From assembly GCA_008921705.1 (NCBI GenBank), contig VFFE01007084.1, forward strand, positions 84,263-148,262: DNA of 64,000 nt. Direction: 5' to 3'. The notes under the pieces are model-generated. The model searched no databases and had not been told where the DNA came from. It saw only the letters and a list, made by a program, of their open reading frames with translations. Source of the stretch: Burhinus oedicnemus (taxonomy: Eukaryota > Chordata > Aves > Charadriiformes > Burhinidae). Below, piece after piece: positions 36,410 through 50,639 of this stretch. The first letter of the stretch is position 1; each line of letters starts with the position of its first letter. Both the position numbers and the translations under genes were made by a program.

Positions 36410-39400
36410 CTTTCTTTATCTAAAAGCATTAATACCAAGCACACTGGTTCTACATTCAGGTGAACAAAAACTGACCATAAAAACATACTAAATAGTACTT
36501 AATATTCGTAGATGTTTGAAAATTATTGATAAATAATTGATCAGCAGACAGAAAGAGGAGAGGACAGAAAACAAAATCTTCCTAAGGAATCCCATATTTC
36601 ATATGACCAGAAAAAAGAAGTTTTACTGACCGTTCTGATCATTTCTCAAACACAAACTTGCTCTATGTACCCATTTTAGTAAAAAGCATTAGCTTGTTCT
36701 CCTCCCTCTCACTCTAATAACCGCCCAGTCTGAGCTTAGAAGCACCAAGGAATTTCCGTGTCTGTTGTCCTTGCTCAGCTGTATCCTGCAGGGCTCATAG
36801 AAATCACTGCAAGGACACACCTAAAACATAGGAAATCCACCCTCAGCAATCCATCACTTCCTTTCCCAGACTTCTTCACTCCCTTCCCTTCTACCCTTAC
36901 AATCACTTCTGTTTCTGTTTTCCATGAGGAGCAAAGTTGAGAAGAGGACATGAGACTGCTTTCTAGATAAGACAGAGACAGGGAAAGGCAGTTCATGTGA
37001 CTTGGCCCAAGTGAAACCTACCCTTCAGGGTCAATTCCAAGTTTCAATGTAGACAAATCCATCCTTCTCATGGCATTCATTACATTGTGCACTGGAGGGC
37101 AAAAGGTTAAAAAGGCACGTATTTCCATACATCCTGTTTATATGAATTGCTAAGGTCAGGTCTGAATTCTCCTGGAGGTATGGGAAGACACACTGGAGGA
37201 ATCTTCTGTCCAAAGGAAGCTCCCTATGGTATAGGCAGTAATTTCAGAAGTCCTGGACAGTGTCTCAGCCGACACATGAGCTGTAATCAGTGCAGGGTTT
37301 TCCTCTAGGGACAGGACGACATGCTCATAAAGACATGACAGAATAGAAAACAAAAGAAGATTCAGGGATTTCACATCTTTTAGAACTACTGGGTCACGCT
37401 GAGCTGTGCGATAGCTAGCAAAACAATAGGACTGCATTTTTCTCATCGTCATCGTCCTTCCCCTTCTCTTCTCTTGTTGACTGCCTTTCACCTGGCCTGG
37501 TGCGCTACCTCAAACAGCAGAAACAGCGTAGCTGTGCTGTTGCTTTCTTTTTCCTGTATTGTTTAGCCGTGCCGTGGTTCAGATTACACTGTAAGCACTC
37601 CTGCAGAGGTCCATGTTTATCCAGCAGTTTGTGAAGCAGCAGCAACAGTGCAAGAGCCTTGATAACCACAGGGCATTGGAAATCACTTAATAAAAATAAA
37701 TGATCATACATAGGTCAATATTTTTAAAGTATTCAGCCTACAGTGTTTCAAAACTAACAACATATGTGATGAAAAGTTGTTTGCACCCCTGCCATTATCC
37801 CTGGGGTTTGAGGAAAGCTAATCTGGATATGGAAAGGCAAGTTATTAGGACAAGATCCAGCCCTGAGAAACCCTGAGTTGGCTCTGTGAGGTCCTATTTG
37901 AGGTCCCTATAAGAGATTCCTTGGCACACAAACCACAGATTTGGAGGAGGAGTGGGTAGTCTCCATTTACCAATAAACATTAAATATGTTACCGTGTGTT
38001 CTTTGGAACAGGGATTCAAAGCTGAGTCTCCCAACTCCCACCCTAGTGGGAAAACCAACAGGCTCCTGGAGAGCCATGCTTAACTTCTCTCCGCAGACGG
38101 TTAATACCTAATAACCTTGGGCACTCCCATGACTAGTGCAGAAATGAGGCAGAAGATGAATTTAAATGCATATGGCCCATAAATAGAGTAAGTACTACAG
38201 CCTGAGTATTACAGACAGCTGGATTAAACTCTATCTTCCCACGTTTTATGAGAAAAGACTGATTTAAGCATCTAACTTGAACAGGAGATTCAAGTAGCAA
38301 ATAGATGGCTTCTTAATCCTCTTTACAGCCATGGATTAACCTCTAAGTTTCCCTCCTGAATACTGCTGAGTAGTCAGTTTAGGTTGCTCCCCAGTTCTTC
38401 AAGATCCTCACATAAGATCTTAAGCTTTTCCCCTACATGTTACAGGAAGATTTGGCATTGAATTTAAGGACTGTGTGGTCTATTGCTGGTAAAATTACTA
38501 AAAAATTAACATTAGCACTCTTTACACAACTTGTGTTACCTGAGCATATTTCTGCTGCTTCTAGTGGTTAGGAACGGTTCCTAACTCTGCTGAAGTCAGC
38601 TGCCGAAACCACACTGACTGCAGCGGTGCAGAGTCAAGTCCCAGCGTCATGCTGGCCAGAGTTCTCCATTGACGGAGCATGTTCTGAGGTGGGAGGTACT
38701 TTCATGGAGACTATGAATAACAGAGTGGAACAGAGGGCTCAGGGACCGTGGAGTCTTGATGATTTAGCCAACACAAATCACAAAGTAAAGAAAGAGCAAA
38801 TGAACTTCACTCATCAAGTGCTCCTTTCTAATGAGAGGGTTAGTTGAGTCTCATTTGACTAAAAGCTTTATTACAGATTGTGCACTAGCTATATCAACTA
38901 GAAGGCAGGAAAGGTCTTCTACTGAGTTTCATATAAATTGCTGTGATTGCTGATTATAGGAATCTTTGCTGTTACCTGAAATGATCCCTTCTTAAAGAAG
39001 TAATAGCAGAGTAAGACAGATGATCATCAATCACTACAGCGTAATAGTTAGAGGAAAACCAAGAGGGGCGCAGTAAAGTTAAATATTTTATGGAGCAACA
39101 TTTAAATTTTATAATTAAAAGGCATCATTAAATCATTAACTCTTGATAAAAAAATCAGTTTCCCACAGGTCAGCTTCACAGGGTAGAACAGTTTAAAGGC
39201 CTGATCAGCTCTGGTTTACTTCTAGGAGACAGCGCAGTGCTGTCACCTCAGCTCTGACACAGAACAGGGATCTGTAAATGTGGGGCTACACTGCAGGCTA
39301 CAGACCTTTGAAGCTTTTTTATTGCCCCATTTCAGCTCGTCTCTTATATTCTTCTGTCATGGTGTTGGCACTGCTCATATTCCTGCTACTGAATGATCAT

Positions 39401-42024
39401 AGTTGGACTGTGTGAAACATAACTTTGGCATTGGACCCTATGTGCAATATCAATATATCATATAATTATTGCTCTGCTTCTGTGCTACAGATTTAACTGT
39501 AAATATCCTCATGGCCCTCATACTATACACAGCTGCGTAACTTCAAGAGGTGATGTCTAGTCATTCACTAGATAAAAGTGGATAGTGGTTAGCCCTTTCC
39601 TGGGCCACACTGCAGTGAAACAATTGCAAGGAAAAGATGCATGATTTCAACATGGTATCTCCCATACATTCATTATCACTTGTTCATTCCTTAACAAGGA
39701 ATTACTACGCCCTGTCCAGACCTGTCAAGTCACATGTGGTGAGTAAAGGTTCACTCACGCTTTTAGTCCCCCTCTCGGCCTGTCATCTGGTGGTGATGTC
39801 TCAGGTTTTGAAGCACGTCAAGGCGGCCTCTCTCTTTGTTGACCCCATGCGTCACATGTAGCTGGCAACTGTTATCAGCTCTTCCCCGGGAACAACCCTC
39901 TGCATAGGTCCTGTCTTATCACAGGCTTTTCCAGCACGATTCCCATATCTTGCAAAATCTGCTTGCAATACGTTCAGCAGCTCCTCTTACTGCAGCGTTA
40001 TTTACGTTCCTCTAAACAGATGCAACTTGTATGCGAGTTGGGAAGGAAACGTAATCCTGACTCCATTTAGTCAAATTTATGTCTATCCCAGAAGGCCAAA
40101 CATGGAGTGTAATGTGACTACTGAACTCTGTATAACACTAACCCCATCCTCAAAGCACATGGGAAAAACACAGTACATTTTTGCTGATTCAGTTCAGAGT
40201 ATTTTCCATTGTTTCCTCCCAAAGCTAAGTGGACTTGTGTGACATACACTTACCAATTCATTCCTAGCTTATATTTTTCAACAATTCTTTTCATTGCTAA
40301 TCTTTCATATACGCATGGGTGGAGTACTCAGGGCAAACCTGTTCAGCAAGAAAGAAACTACTGCATAGAAGGTGTATAAATCTCCATTACACATTTAAAA
40401 ATCATAAGTGATACTGTATTCTGGAGTTTCAGAGTGATTTCAAGAGTAATTTTTTCTTAAACTTTTATTTGGAGAAAGCTTGTTAGTTGACTCCAGATAT
40501 TTTTGAAGAAATGTGCCAATTTGGTAAAGTTTTCTGAAGCACAGCATGTAGTCTCTTATACTGAGATTATTGTGTCTGGTTAATTCACATGTCTGAAATA
40601 AGGAAATTGAAGCTTTTGTTGTATCGTTTAATTAATTTATTTCTTGCTGAATGCACAGGTTGTGGGAAATATTTTAGTTGTCATAGCAGTGTGACAAAAG
40701 ACGCAAATATTCCAAATCAGAAATTCATATGATAGGAAATATGAACCTCAAGCATCTCTACATTGTGTTACTCAAATTTTCAGTCATGATGTTGAACCGA
40801 CAACATTTTTTCTCATTGCTTTAATTTTCTAAGTAATACATAGAAATAAATGAATGCTCATTAAAGTACGCATTCACTTTGGACTCCCTGAATGAATTTC
40901 TAAGCTTGTTATGGAACTACAACTTAATGCATAATTAAAGGAAAATAGTAAAAAAATACTTACCAGAGCTTTAATTTTGAAAAAAAAATCCAGTAATAAA
41001 TCCAAGCAACACAATAATGCCTAAAGTAAAAACACTCTTGTAAAATATAAGCACCAATTGGTTTTATTCAACAAAGATGTGCCTATCTGTTGAAACTTCT
41101 CTGGACTGCTGAGTAAGTCGTGTGGTACTATGATCAAGAATGAATTAACTGGGATGCTTAAAGTACCATGTTTAGAATAACCTGATGAAATACTTAATTT
41201 TAAAAGAATATTGTAACTTATAAGAGAAATCTCTGTTCCTTAAATAAAAAATTGAAACAGAATTATAATTATAGCCCCAAAAGAGGGTAAACTATACTTG
41301 TAATTTATAATTCTAAGAGAATTATAGCAAGTTCAATAAAAAATAGAGTCGAATTCTCCCATCACTTACATACAGAAAGAGCTGATTCAGGCCAGTTTAT
41401 CCCCTGTCTACGTTCCTAAATGGCCTGTCAGATGTCTGGGATGAAATTCCACTAAATGAGTTTTTTGAATAACTGCAGCAGAATATGAGAAAGGGACAGG
41501 GCTGGTGTCCTTTTTCAGGGTGTGCTCTTTCACTGTATGCCTTACACTTTTATACCATATGACAAGTGGTCCCAGCTGGGCTATCACCAGAGCATGGACA
41601 CCTTTAGGAAGCACTGCTTGCATTGCTTGTTAGTACATTGGACTGCTCTAATCTATTAACACCTATGACTCATTTGTGTCTATGCCCCTGTTTAATATAT
41701 TTTATAATAAATTCTTTAGTGAGCTGGAGTTGAACTGTTCTAGACAGCCTATGTTAGCATGACTCATTATTATCCAAACATTCAATGGTAGAACTGGATC
41801 TATGTTGTCTGGTTTCAGCATAGCCAAACTCAGCTTGCAAACACATGCTTGCCTGGAGCTGTATCACTTAAAAACAAACTTGAATTTGTTATGCCAAAAG
41901 CAGTATTCATTAGTCAATCTTGAATTTCAAATCCTGACTTGTAATAGGAAATTGAGAGAATTAAATTTTTTCATAAATGTAAATGCCAAAATTATTTGAA
42001 AAATAGTTCTTCTGGTTATCAGAG
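36410..42024. other. Unique sequence, no gene recognised
   Basis: Minus-strand frames at 37031-37213, 37156-37491 and 37505-37711 lie close together but have no family motif or convincing splice junctions. Plus-strand frames at 38626-38847, 39637-39861 and 40027-40242 are isolated. From about 40250 to 42000 the sequence is very AT-rich. Confidence 0.5.
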
Positions 42025-42460
42025 TGCTGCTTCGCCTCTACATAATGAATCCTGATTCTCCCACCTGAAAAAAGGGTATGGAAGAGCTGTAACACATCCA
42101 GAGAACAGCAATAAAGATGATCAAAGGTATGAGTGACTTCCATGGGAGGAGCAATTACACAGGCTAGGAAACTTCAGCATGGAAAACAGACAATTGAGGG
42201 GATATATGATAAAGTCATAAAAAATGGGGAGTGGCATGGGAAGGGTGAATAGGCATCAGTTGTTCATTGTCTCTCTCAACAGCAGAAGTAGTGACATGAG
42301 CTGAATCTAAAGGTGGTTGGTTCAAAACAAACAAAATGAGGTGGGTTTTTCATGCAGCGTGTATTAAGGCTAAGCACTACATGTGAAAGAGTTTTGTGAA
42401 AGCTAAAGTTTGCTCAGGTTGAAGGACAAACTGGAGAAACTCATGGAAGAAAAATCTATA
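42025..42460 (+). mobile_element. Ancient CR1 LINE fragment, sense, long
   Basis: The plus strand keeps the order of old amniote CR1 3' sequence. Blocks include 'gatgatcaaaggtatgagtg' near 42116, 'aattacacaggctaggaaac' near 42154, 'ggggatatatgataaagtca' near 42198, 'ggttcaaaacaaacaaaatg' near 42320, 'tttttcatgcagcgtgt' near 42346 and 'ctggagaaactcatggaaga' near 42431. No octamer tail is visible. This is the best-kept old CR1 in the window, and it is clearly older than the copies at 18.5 and 21.2 kb. Confidence 0.85.
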
Positions 42461-45400
42461 GGGTCACAGGATGCACAGTGCTTATGAACTCCCCAATTGG
42501 CAAATAATCAGTCTGTTGCAATGCTTGGGAGAAGTATCACTACTCACTTGCCCTGTTTTTATAATTTTTCACTTGGTATTCTGCTTTATCCATCATTTTG
42601 GTCTGATCCAGCACAGTTATTCTCAAGTTCTTTGTTTATTAACTGACCATCGTGAATATTTATATAGTGCATCTGTACTTTTTGGGTACATACCCAATAA
42701 CTGTAAGCTTGTCTCTTAAGATTAGTTCCCAAAGAACATTGCAGGAAATCTGTCAGAATATAAATATAATATGAATTAATATAGTGTGATCTGCATTTGA
42801 AAATGAAAGAAAACATAAAATAATAGTCCAAGTATTTGTAGCTTAAATATACATTTATATTTTTAACAAGTCTTTCATTATGGTATAAAATATTTAAGAG
42901 ATTTTAACATTGCTATGAAAATACATTACAGCATTATCTTTCACCATCAGTGAAATTAAGCACTAAAATGTTTTTAAAAGTCATTATCTGCTTATAACCA
43001 TACACTTACCTATTTAAAACTGAAAGGAAATGCACAAAGTACGTAATAAGGACTGGGAAGGCAGACAATTATAGGTTGAAGAGTTTGACCTGTAATACAG
43101 GTAGTATTGTTAATTTTTATATGGACCTCTTTTACATTATTAGCCTGCTTGAAAATCTAGTGAGATATACTCTGTAATTGAGCAGGGTCTGAATCATGAG
43201 ATATGACAGTTAAGTATGTGTTTTACTTGACAATTTTATGATAAAAAATTCAAAATTTGGGTATGCTATTGACAAACCTCAATGAAACACGGAATGAAGG
43301 AGTATTTGTTTGGTTCTGGTGGATCTGCTTTACTTCTCTGGCAGGTGAAAAAACCCTTCAGTTGTAAGTGGAAATCCGGAGTGCTCAGACAGACTGCAAA
43401 GTCGATAGTAGTTTTAAACTCATGGTTAAAGTCATCTCTCTGATCTGATGATTTCATATTTTTTCAGGAGATCTGGGATGAAAAGGGGACAAACTATGTG
43501 GACATTTTCTGAGTAATATAAGTGGGTTATTGGTGTAGGCTCACCGCCACACTAAGCAGGTTTGTAAAGGACATGGGAATCCAGCCAGCAAAACACACAG
43601 ATGTCAACGGGAAAGTTATGACAGTTTTACATCAACGAAAGCAAAGGCTTCTTACTTTGTTTGAGGAAGAAGGAAGTATTTTTCTCAGTGACAGTGAGAA
43701 AAAATCAAGAATGACAAACAGACAAGGATATTTATTCAATAGTATGGAATACATGAGACCAGATGTCAGCTGGGCTTTCTAACACTTTGCTATGCAATCA
43801 ACAGCAGTTCCTTTCCTGGCACTTCTCCTGTCATTGGTTCCCAAATGACCCAAGGGGAAGTGTAAAAGAAATCTGACTGGACTAATCAGAGACTCCTGAC
43901 TGCTCCAGAGAGCGGTAAGTGGGACAAGACTGTGTATCAACTGCTTTGGGAGGCCCTGGAGGGGAAAGGCTGTTCTGTGCCCAAAGAAACCGTGCTTTGG
44001 TATGGAGTCACTTCCCTAACTCACCTTCTCTTTTCTAGTAGTTTGCTCATACTACCCAACTATAAAGAAAGGATAAGTTAAGATCCAGCCTATTTGCAAT
44101 AAAATAAATTAACAAGAAAGAGAATCAAAAGGTAACAGCTAGCTTCTGAGTATCTTTAATTTGAAGGTTGTAACCTACTTCAACTTGCATGCAGACTGAT
44201 ACACCAGCAACTCTCGTGGTAGCATAAAACACAAGAATGCATCAAAGAATCTCTGAGATACAAGTGGTTTGCTTTGTTATTCATACACTTATCCAGCAAT
44301 AGTTTTACTTTCTCATTTTAATCCTAGACTGAGTGTCCTGTGCAACTCAGAAAATAACCTTTGTTTTAGTCTCACCAATAATACTTTATAATTGATGTAG
44401 AATGATGGATTAATGCACAGTTCTACCTGATGGGGATATTCCACTCTCTGCAAAAAAGGAATGTTTAAACATAAAAAATCTAATTAACAACATTTTCTAA
44501 TAAAATTATTTTTTCTATATTACCTCACCATTTTCTGTGGTTTTTTTGTCATATCAAAATTGAAGGAAACAAAACAAAGGACCGGGTGTAATACAACACA
44601 CTGCCTCAAACTGTCAGGCGGAAAAAACTGCTGTCATCGAAATAAACCCCAGCAACAAAGCGATCTCTTATTTTGTGCAAAGTATATTTCCCATCAAAAA
44701 AATCTCCTACCAAAAGTTGTAACATCAAAGCCTCTTTTTGAATCAAGAAGGATATTTCATTATTCTAAAAAAGTCACAAATCAGACTGGTGAAAGCACTA
44801 GTTTATGAGAAATTAGTGACTTTTGGGATAGGGAGAAAAGAGAAGGTGAGAGAATCATCTGAAGGCAGAGATGGGCCTTGCTCTCTGCGAGGTAGGTTTG
44901 GTGGAAAAGAATGTTGCCAGTAACAGGTGGCATGAAGAGATGAAGTGATCAATTAGGAGACAGATGATTAAGTGAGGCAGAGCGAGTGTGTGGAAGGGGA
45001 GTGAAGGGAACCACACCTGCAAATGGATGGGTAAATCATGTCAGCACTGAAGGAGCCCGAGTTTGACGTACTACGGAAAAGGGAGCCATAGAACGATATT
45101 GAGAGAAAGGAAAACAGCAAGAACGATTCAGGAAGAGGGATTTGGAAAGTAGGGAAATAGGTGACCAAACCTGCCTGAAAGTTTGAAATGAGGAATAAAT
45201 GTGGCCGATTGTATAAAAAGCTAATACTGCGATGGGAACTCCCCCTCCATCTCAGATTCAGCTAAGATTGAGTAAAGAGAAAAGGAAGAGGGCAATTCAA
45301 ACCAAAGTGATAACGACTAGAAGACAAGCCAGATCATTGAATTTTTATTTTAGCAGGATCCCTGAAATAGAGCCAAATCGTGGAAGCCAGCAGTGGGAAA

Positions 45401-46284
45401 TCTTTGCCTCTGTCCCCTTCTGGTCACTTTGAGGCACCTCACAGCTGTAAGGCTTTATATCATCTCCCTCACACAGTCAAAGACTGCAAGTCTGCTACTC
45501 CAGGCCAGTCAAGTCCTCGGGATATAACACACTTACCAAGCCAGCTTCACTGAAATCAGAAATAGCATTTTTTTCCTTTAGGAATCTCTGATTTCTTAAA
45601 TTTACCCTCAGAGTCAGAAACCACATTTTTAGAGGAAAATCAAATAAACAAACAAAAATTGCTTATATACCCTAAATCTAACATTAGCCCAGGAGGACTG
45701 AAGTTCTTCAAGGATTGTCATGCCTATCTGTGACAGAAATCCTCTGAACATCACTTTCCTCTCACCTGGAAAGACAGACTCTCTTTAAAGATGACTATTT
45801 TATATCTGGAGTCAAGGACATTTTTCTGGCTTTGTCTTGTAAAAAGCTTCAGTGATTTGTGAAGAAATTATTTAATATTAGGAATAAAAAGTCATTCTTT
45901 TTTTTTCTTCTTGTTTGTATTTCGTTACAAAGCTGTATTACAATGAATCAGTGTCCTATTACAAAAATATTCTAATTGCTGAGCATACACCATTCCCACA
46001 AATTATAGCAGAAATCCTATGGTCTTTTAATACACACTTTAGCTACATCTTGTTATAGTAAGTAATAGCAGAGGTTTATTACAGTAACTGAAGGAGAGGA
46101 ACCTGTGCATGTTCCACCCAAAGGTGTACTACTTTTCATTGAATTAAAGTAATGTAAACAAAGAAGAGATCAGTTTTCTGCAGTGTCACTGAGGTGATAA
46201 TTAAAGGACAGCGAACAACACATCTAATTATTAGGAGATGGGAACTTGATAACTTTGGGAAAAGGACATCTCTGACGTTTTGCT
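42461..46284. other. Unique sequence, no gene recognised
   Basis: Short frames at 42471-42719, 42586-42831, 43522-43782 and 44560-44808 lack splice context and motifs. A donor-like GCG|gtaagt lies near 43915. A purine-rich stretch at about 44820-45170 contains mirrored frames and may be a worn repeat, but no family was identified. Confidence 0.5.
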
Positions 46285-46350
46285 TACAACAACAAGGAAC
46301 TGGACTCAGTGACCCTGTAAAGGTCTTTTATAGCCTTATATTATGAAAGT
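46285..46350 (+). mobile_element. Worn CR1-type 3' terminus
   Basis: 'ggaactggactcagtgaccc' followed by 'tgtaaaggtcttttatagcc' and 'ttatattatgaaag' follows the last bases of CR1 ('ggactagatgaccc...aggtcccttccagccctatattctatga'). It is short and diverged. The upstream part could not be delimited. Confidence 0.5.
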
Positions 46351-49300
46351 CAGCTCTGGGCTGATCATTTTATTGCCATTTAGTCAGACCGGAGACAATG
46401 AGGACAAAGATTTGCTTGAATGTGTCAGTCTTTTGAATGTCAAGCAGATATTAAGCACTTATTAAATCCCTGGCACTTTTTGGCTCTTATGAAAAGAATT
46501 CAATAGTTCTATCAGGCTATTTAATCACTGAAAATATATCACTGTTATCCTGTATTACCTTAAATTCATTGCGATCTGCTTTTCTCCATTATTGTTAATT
46601 TCCAGGCCTACTAATATATTTTCAAAACACAAGTTAGTAGTCAAGATTGTATGATCTGAAATCCACATTTGTTACACGTGGAAGGAGGACAACTGGTGCT
46701 CCTTTGGAGTGAGGCAATGGTCTGTAGCTAGTGTAGGACTGTTTACAGGACTAAGGTTCCTATTTTAGGTGTTTTAAAACTTAAGACATTGAAGTATGAG
46801 GCAATTCAAGTACCATTCCTGATCAGGATAGGTCTCTAAGACATCATTACATAGTCTTGCAAACCAATAAAATATTCAAGCCAGCACAGCCTTGGATACA
46901 CCATTGGATACACAAATCGAACATACGTGATTGACATTGGCCAGTGAATGTGTTTTGCGGAGTGAGACTGTCTGAAGAAAGATAGCATCACAAATATTGA
47001 TAGAAGGAGAAAGGTGCTCCATGAAGGGGTGGTTAATGCAGCCTTCTATGATTAATTTAAAAATCCTGCTGTGCTGAAGAAGGCTGGTAAAGTGTTTATG
47101 CTGAGTGACAAACTAGGCACAGTGCCACTCACTTCAGAGACACCTGCAAATAGATGCTAGCTGGAGAACTTGCATTTGATGGGGTGCATTTGCCTTCTGT
47201 AGTTTACTGGTGAACAATGTAATGAATAGACAGAATTCAGTTCCCAAATTTCATTGTCAACAAAGAAAAAACTATAGGACCTTGTTTTTTGCTTAAACCA
47301 TCATATGAACTCCAGAGCTGAGAAGTCTGGTACACAGGGAGCCCGCCCCACCATAGCAGGTTTACATATACTTTTTCATTTTTGTTTCTGTCTGCACCAG
47401 TTAATCTGTATGAATTGACACCGAATGTTGTTTGCTGCTATTAGCTGTCTGTCTCTATGAATTATCTGCATTATTTTAAAATGGCAAAAAAACTTTCAGG
47501 CAGGATATGCAAAATTAATATCCTATTTAAACAATGGTATGGACCTTTTCCACAGTTTGATTAAGAACAACAACATGTAGTTTTGGGAGAAAAGAAAAAA
47601 AAAAGCCTATGAGAGTAATAAAATTACTGTTTGGAATAGCTACTAGAATGTGTCTGCTGACATTTGATTCTCATTAACGTTATTGGGTATTTGTATTACG
47701 GAAGCACCAATAACACAGAAAATGCTATAACACCATAAAAACCCATAATACCTCCACTGAAAAGCTCTGGAGCATGTTGCTAAACAAAGCAAAGGTAGTG
47801 AGATGGTCAGAGACAAATCTGTGGGGAGTTTCTTCAGGATGTTATTTATTTCCTTTGGAAAATATGCTTTCTTTGTCTAACTTAAGTTAGACGGCATGAA
47901 TGACAGTGACAGGGAACATGTGAAAAATGTAGGTCTCAGAGAGTTTCTAGCTTTTACTACTTGTTGCTTTGAAAAGGGAAAACGTAAATGAATCAAGTTT
48001 CATCTTGTACAAAAGATAAGGCCCTTGAAGCGATCGCAAAGAGTAGGAGGTGTTGACGAGCGATATCTACATGAGTGCCACTGGGAGAACTTGTATTGCT
48101 ATTTGATTTGGATGGTGATAGGGAAATATAATTTTCTTCATTATTATTCAGACTAATTCAGAATATTAGTACAAACCAAAAGTAATTGTTGCAATTGTTT
48201 AAAATAATCAAGCTCTGTTTTCTGATTATCCAAATGTTTTCATGTTTATTACATGGGGAAGTCAAGAATGTAATCCCTTATGTCGCAACATCTCAGATAT
48301 TACTGTGTAAATACATAAGCCAAATATCAGACACAATATGTATAAATGACAGACATCTAATTTGTTTTCACAGTTATCACAGTTATTTGCACAAATTGAA
48401 TAATGTCACATACATATGTATAGTTAGATACATTCAATAACCAATTTGTTTCCAGATTGAAGTGTGCATTTTCCATGTGAAACACCACATCTGAACAAAA
48501 TATTTTCCAGATATTTTTGTGCTTTTGATCTCCAAGATAAGCATTTTCCTCTCAACCCCCCCTCCAGAGGTACATTTCCAAAGAAAAACAGCTGTTGTTT
48601 TGTTCTGTCTGTATGTCACCTAGACAAAAGGCATCTTTGTGGTATCTTCTATCTTCTCCCTTGGTATAAAATATATATAATTAATATACTTAAAACTGTA
48701 AATCTTCTTTCTTGCACTTTACAGTCATCAAATTCCAGACACATATGGTTTTCCTCTCACAGTGGAAACAACGTGTAATTAGGCTATGCCCAGAGTAATT
48801 ATTTTAAAGAATTTAAACTGATGACGGAAATTATTTTTTTCTGTAACCATCATATGTAGTAGACTATGCCAAAGTACGGCAGTAATACCGAGGATGTGAA
48901 AGAAACCACAGTAAACAAAGAAGATGCACTGGGCAAAGTTGCAGCCACTCGCTGGATGGAAGTCACGCTCCTGTCTCACAGCGGTGCTTTTGCCTCTGGC
49001 TGCGATCCAGGGAAAAGGGCCGAAGGGAGCGAGTGCTCCAGCCGAGGCCACGCCAGCTCCCTGGCGAGTCATGGCGTCTCTCTGCAAGCAGGCGTGACAT
49101 CTCCTACAAAATCAGACTTGGCCTCACCCTGCCTGAAAGCAACTCTCTGCCCAAGCTAGGAGTATCTAAGTTAACTTCTAAACTCAGTACCAAGCCCATT
49201 TTTAATTGGCAAGTTAATCGTGTGAAAATGCTGACTGAACGTCACTCATAAGTACGAGCCTTTTAGTTAAGCACTTTTGTAGGTGGGGCATATATAAGCA

Positions 49301-49984
49301 TAAAAAGGCCTCAGGACAAGTTGGAAATTGAGCTCTGGCAGTCACATTGTCCCCAGATTACAGCTCACATCAGATGTTCACCAAAGGTACATAAACTTTG
49401 CCAAACTCTGTACAATCTGGTAAATCCCATGAAATATGAGAGCTCTGCCTTTTAACAGCACTGGAGAAACTTGGCTTTCCCTCTGTGTTTGCACGTTCAA
49501 TCCACCTTTGTGCTTTTTGTCAGATTTTGCACGTCTTTACAGGACTGTAACTAGATTGCATTAAAATCTGCATTTGAAGTAAGAATAAAAAGTTAAATTC
49601 TGAGTCATGTCAAGCTAAAATCTCAAATTAAGTCAATAAAGCAAGTTCCCTTTACCTTCACTTTTAGGTCACAGAGAGCTCTTTGAAGTCAGTTGTGCTA
49701 CAATCCTCTAAAACAGTGTTATTGGCCCAATTCTAATTTAAAATCCAGTTTTATGACATTCCATTCATTTCCCTGAAGTTTGCTTCTCATTTGCAAAGTG
49801 AGATTAGAATCAAATCCAATGAGGTTTGCTGCAGGAGGTCAGATAAGACTGAAAGAGTATCTCCAGGCTTTTGTCTATGGAAACAAGTCTTCTAAATCAT
49901 GTTGGTTCTTGTAAAAGTATCAGGAGTGATTATTAAACAACAGTCACATTGCCTTAATTTTACTTGTTTGGTCTGCATCTTATA
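46351..49984. other. Unique sequence, no gene recognised
   Basis: No supported exon. A small GC-richer patch at about 48940-49150 carries overlapping frames on both strands (48779-49251) without motifs. A block near 49715-49790 ('ggcccaattctaatttaaaa') faintly recalls an old amniote repeat but is too short to call. Confidence 0.5.
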
Positions 49985-50140
49985 GCTTAAGTCCTCCAGG
50001 GACATCTAAGGCTGTAAAAGCAACTGTACCAAATCAAACCACAGCTGGCCCAGTTCCCTCTCTCTGATAGTGGCCAATAATGGATCCAATAATTGTATAT
50101 GAACAAGGCAGGTATATAGTGGCACGTTCCTAGTGAGCTC
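49985..50140 (-). mobile_element. Ancient CR1 fragment, antisense, short
   Basis: The plus strand carries 'taccaaatcaaaccacagct', then 'ggcccagttccctctctctg' and 'atagtggccaataatggatc'. This follows the reverse complement block of old CR1 ('...gggtcagaccaaaggtccatctagcccagtatcctgtct...gacagtggccaatgccagatg'). It is the same segment of the element as the start of the copy at 2396. Limits are approximate. Confidence 0.6.
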
Positions 50141-50639
50141 ATACAGCCTACAGCAATCTGGTGCAGTGATTTCCTGAGGAAAAACGTGACATGCTTGTTT
50201 CTTACAGCAGAGTGCAAATCAAGAGTAATTGCATTGAAATTTTGTGGAGTTATAAGGGTATACAACCAACAACGGTAGGTGTATATTTTTTTTTCTGTGT
50301 AGGCCCAGGCAAAACACTTGATTTAAATATCTTCCTGCCCCTGTGAAGTTCAAATTATGTTTTAAAATATGACATTTTTATGACAATACGTCCTTACTTT
50401 ATGTGAGTAGTAACACAATTAGAAAAATAAATCCTTTAGAAGGACAAATGGTAATTACAGTGAAGTCTGCTTGTCATTATTAAATTTGAATTCCATTTAT
50501 TATTGATAAAAGAAATAGCATTTAAATATCTTTAGTATCAGTAACGTTTATGTTCCAATCATAACTTCTATTGTAAATTTTAAAAGCTAGGGTTTTTTTT
50601 CAAATGAGTACACTGAAAAAAAGTTTTAGACACATCTGT

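Noticed and set aside
44820..45170. Purine-rich stretch suspected to be a repeat
   Set aside because: No ordered block of any remembered family could be followed through it.
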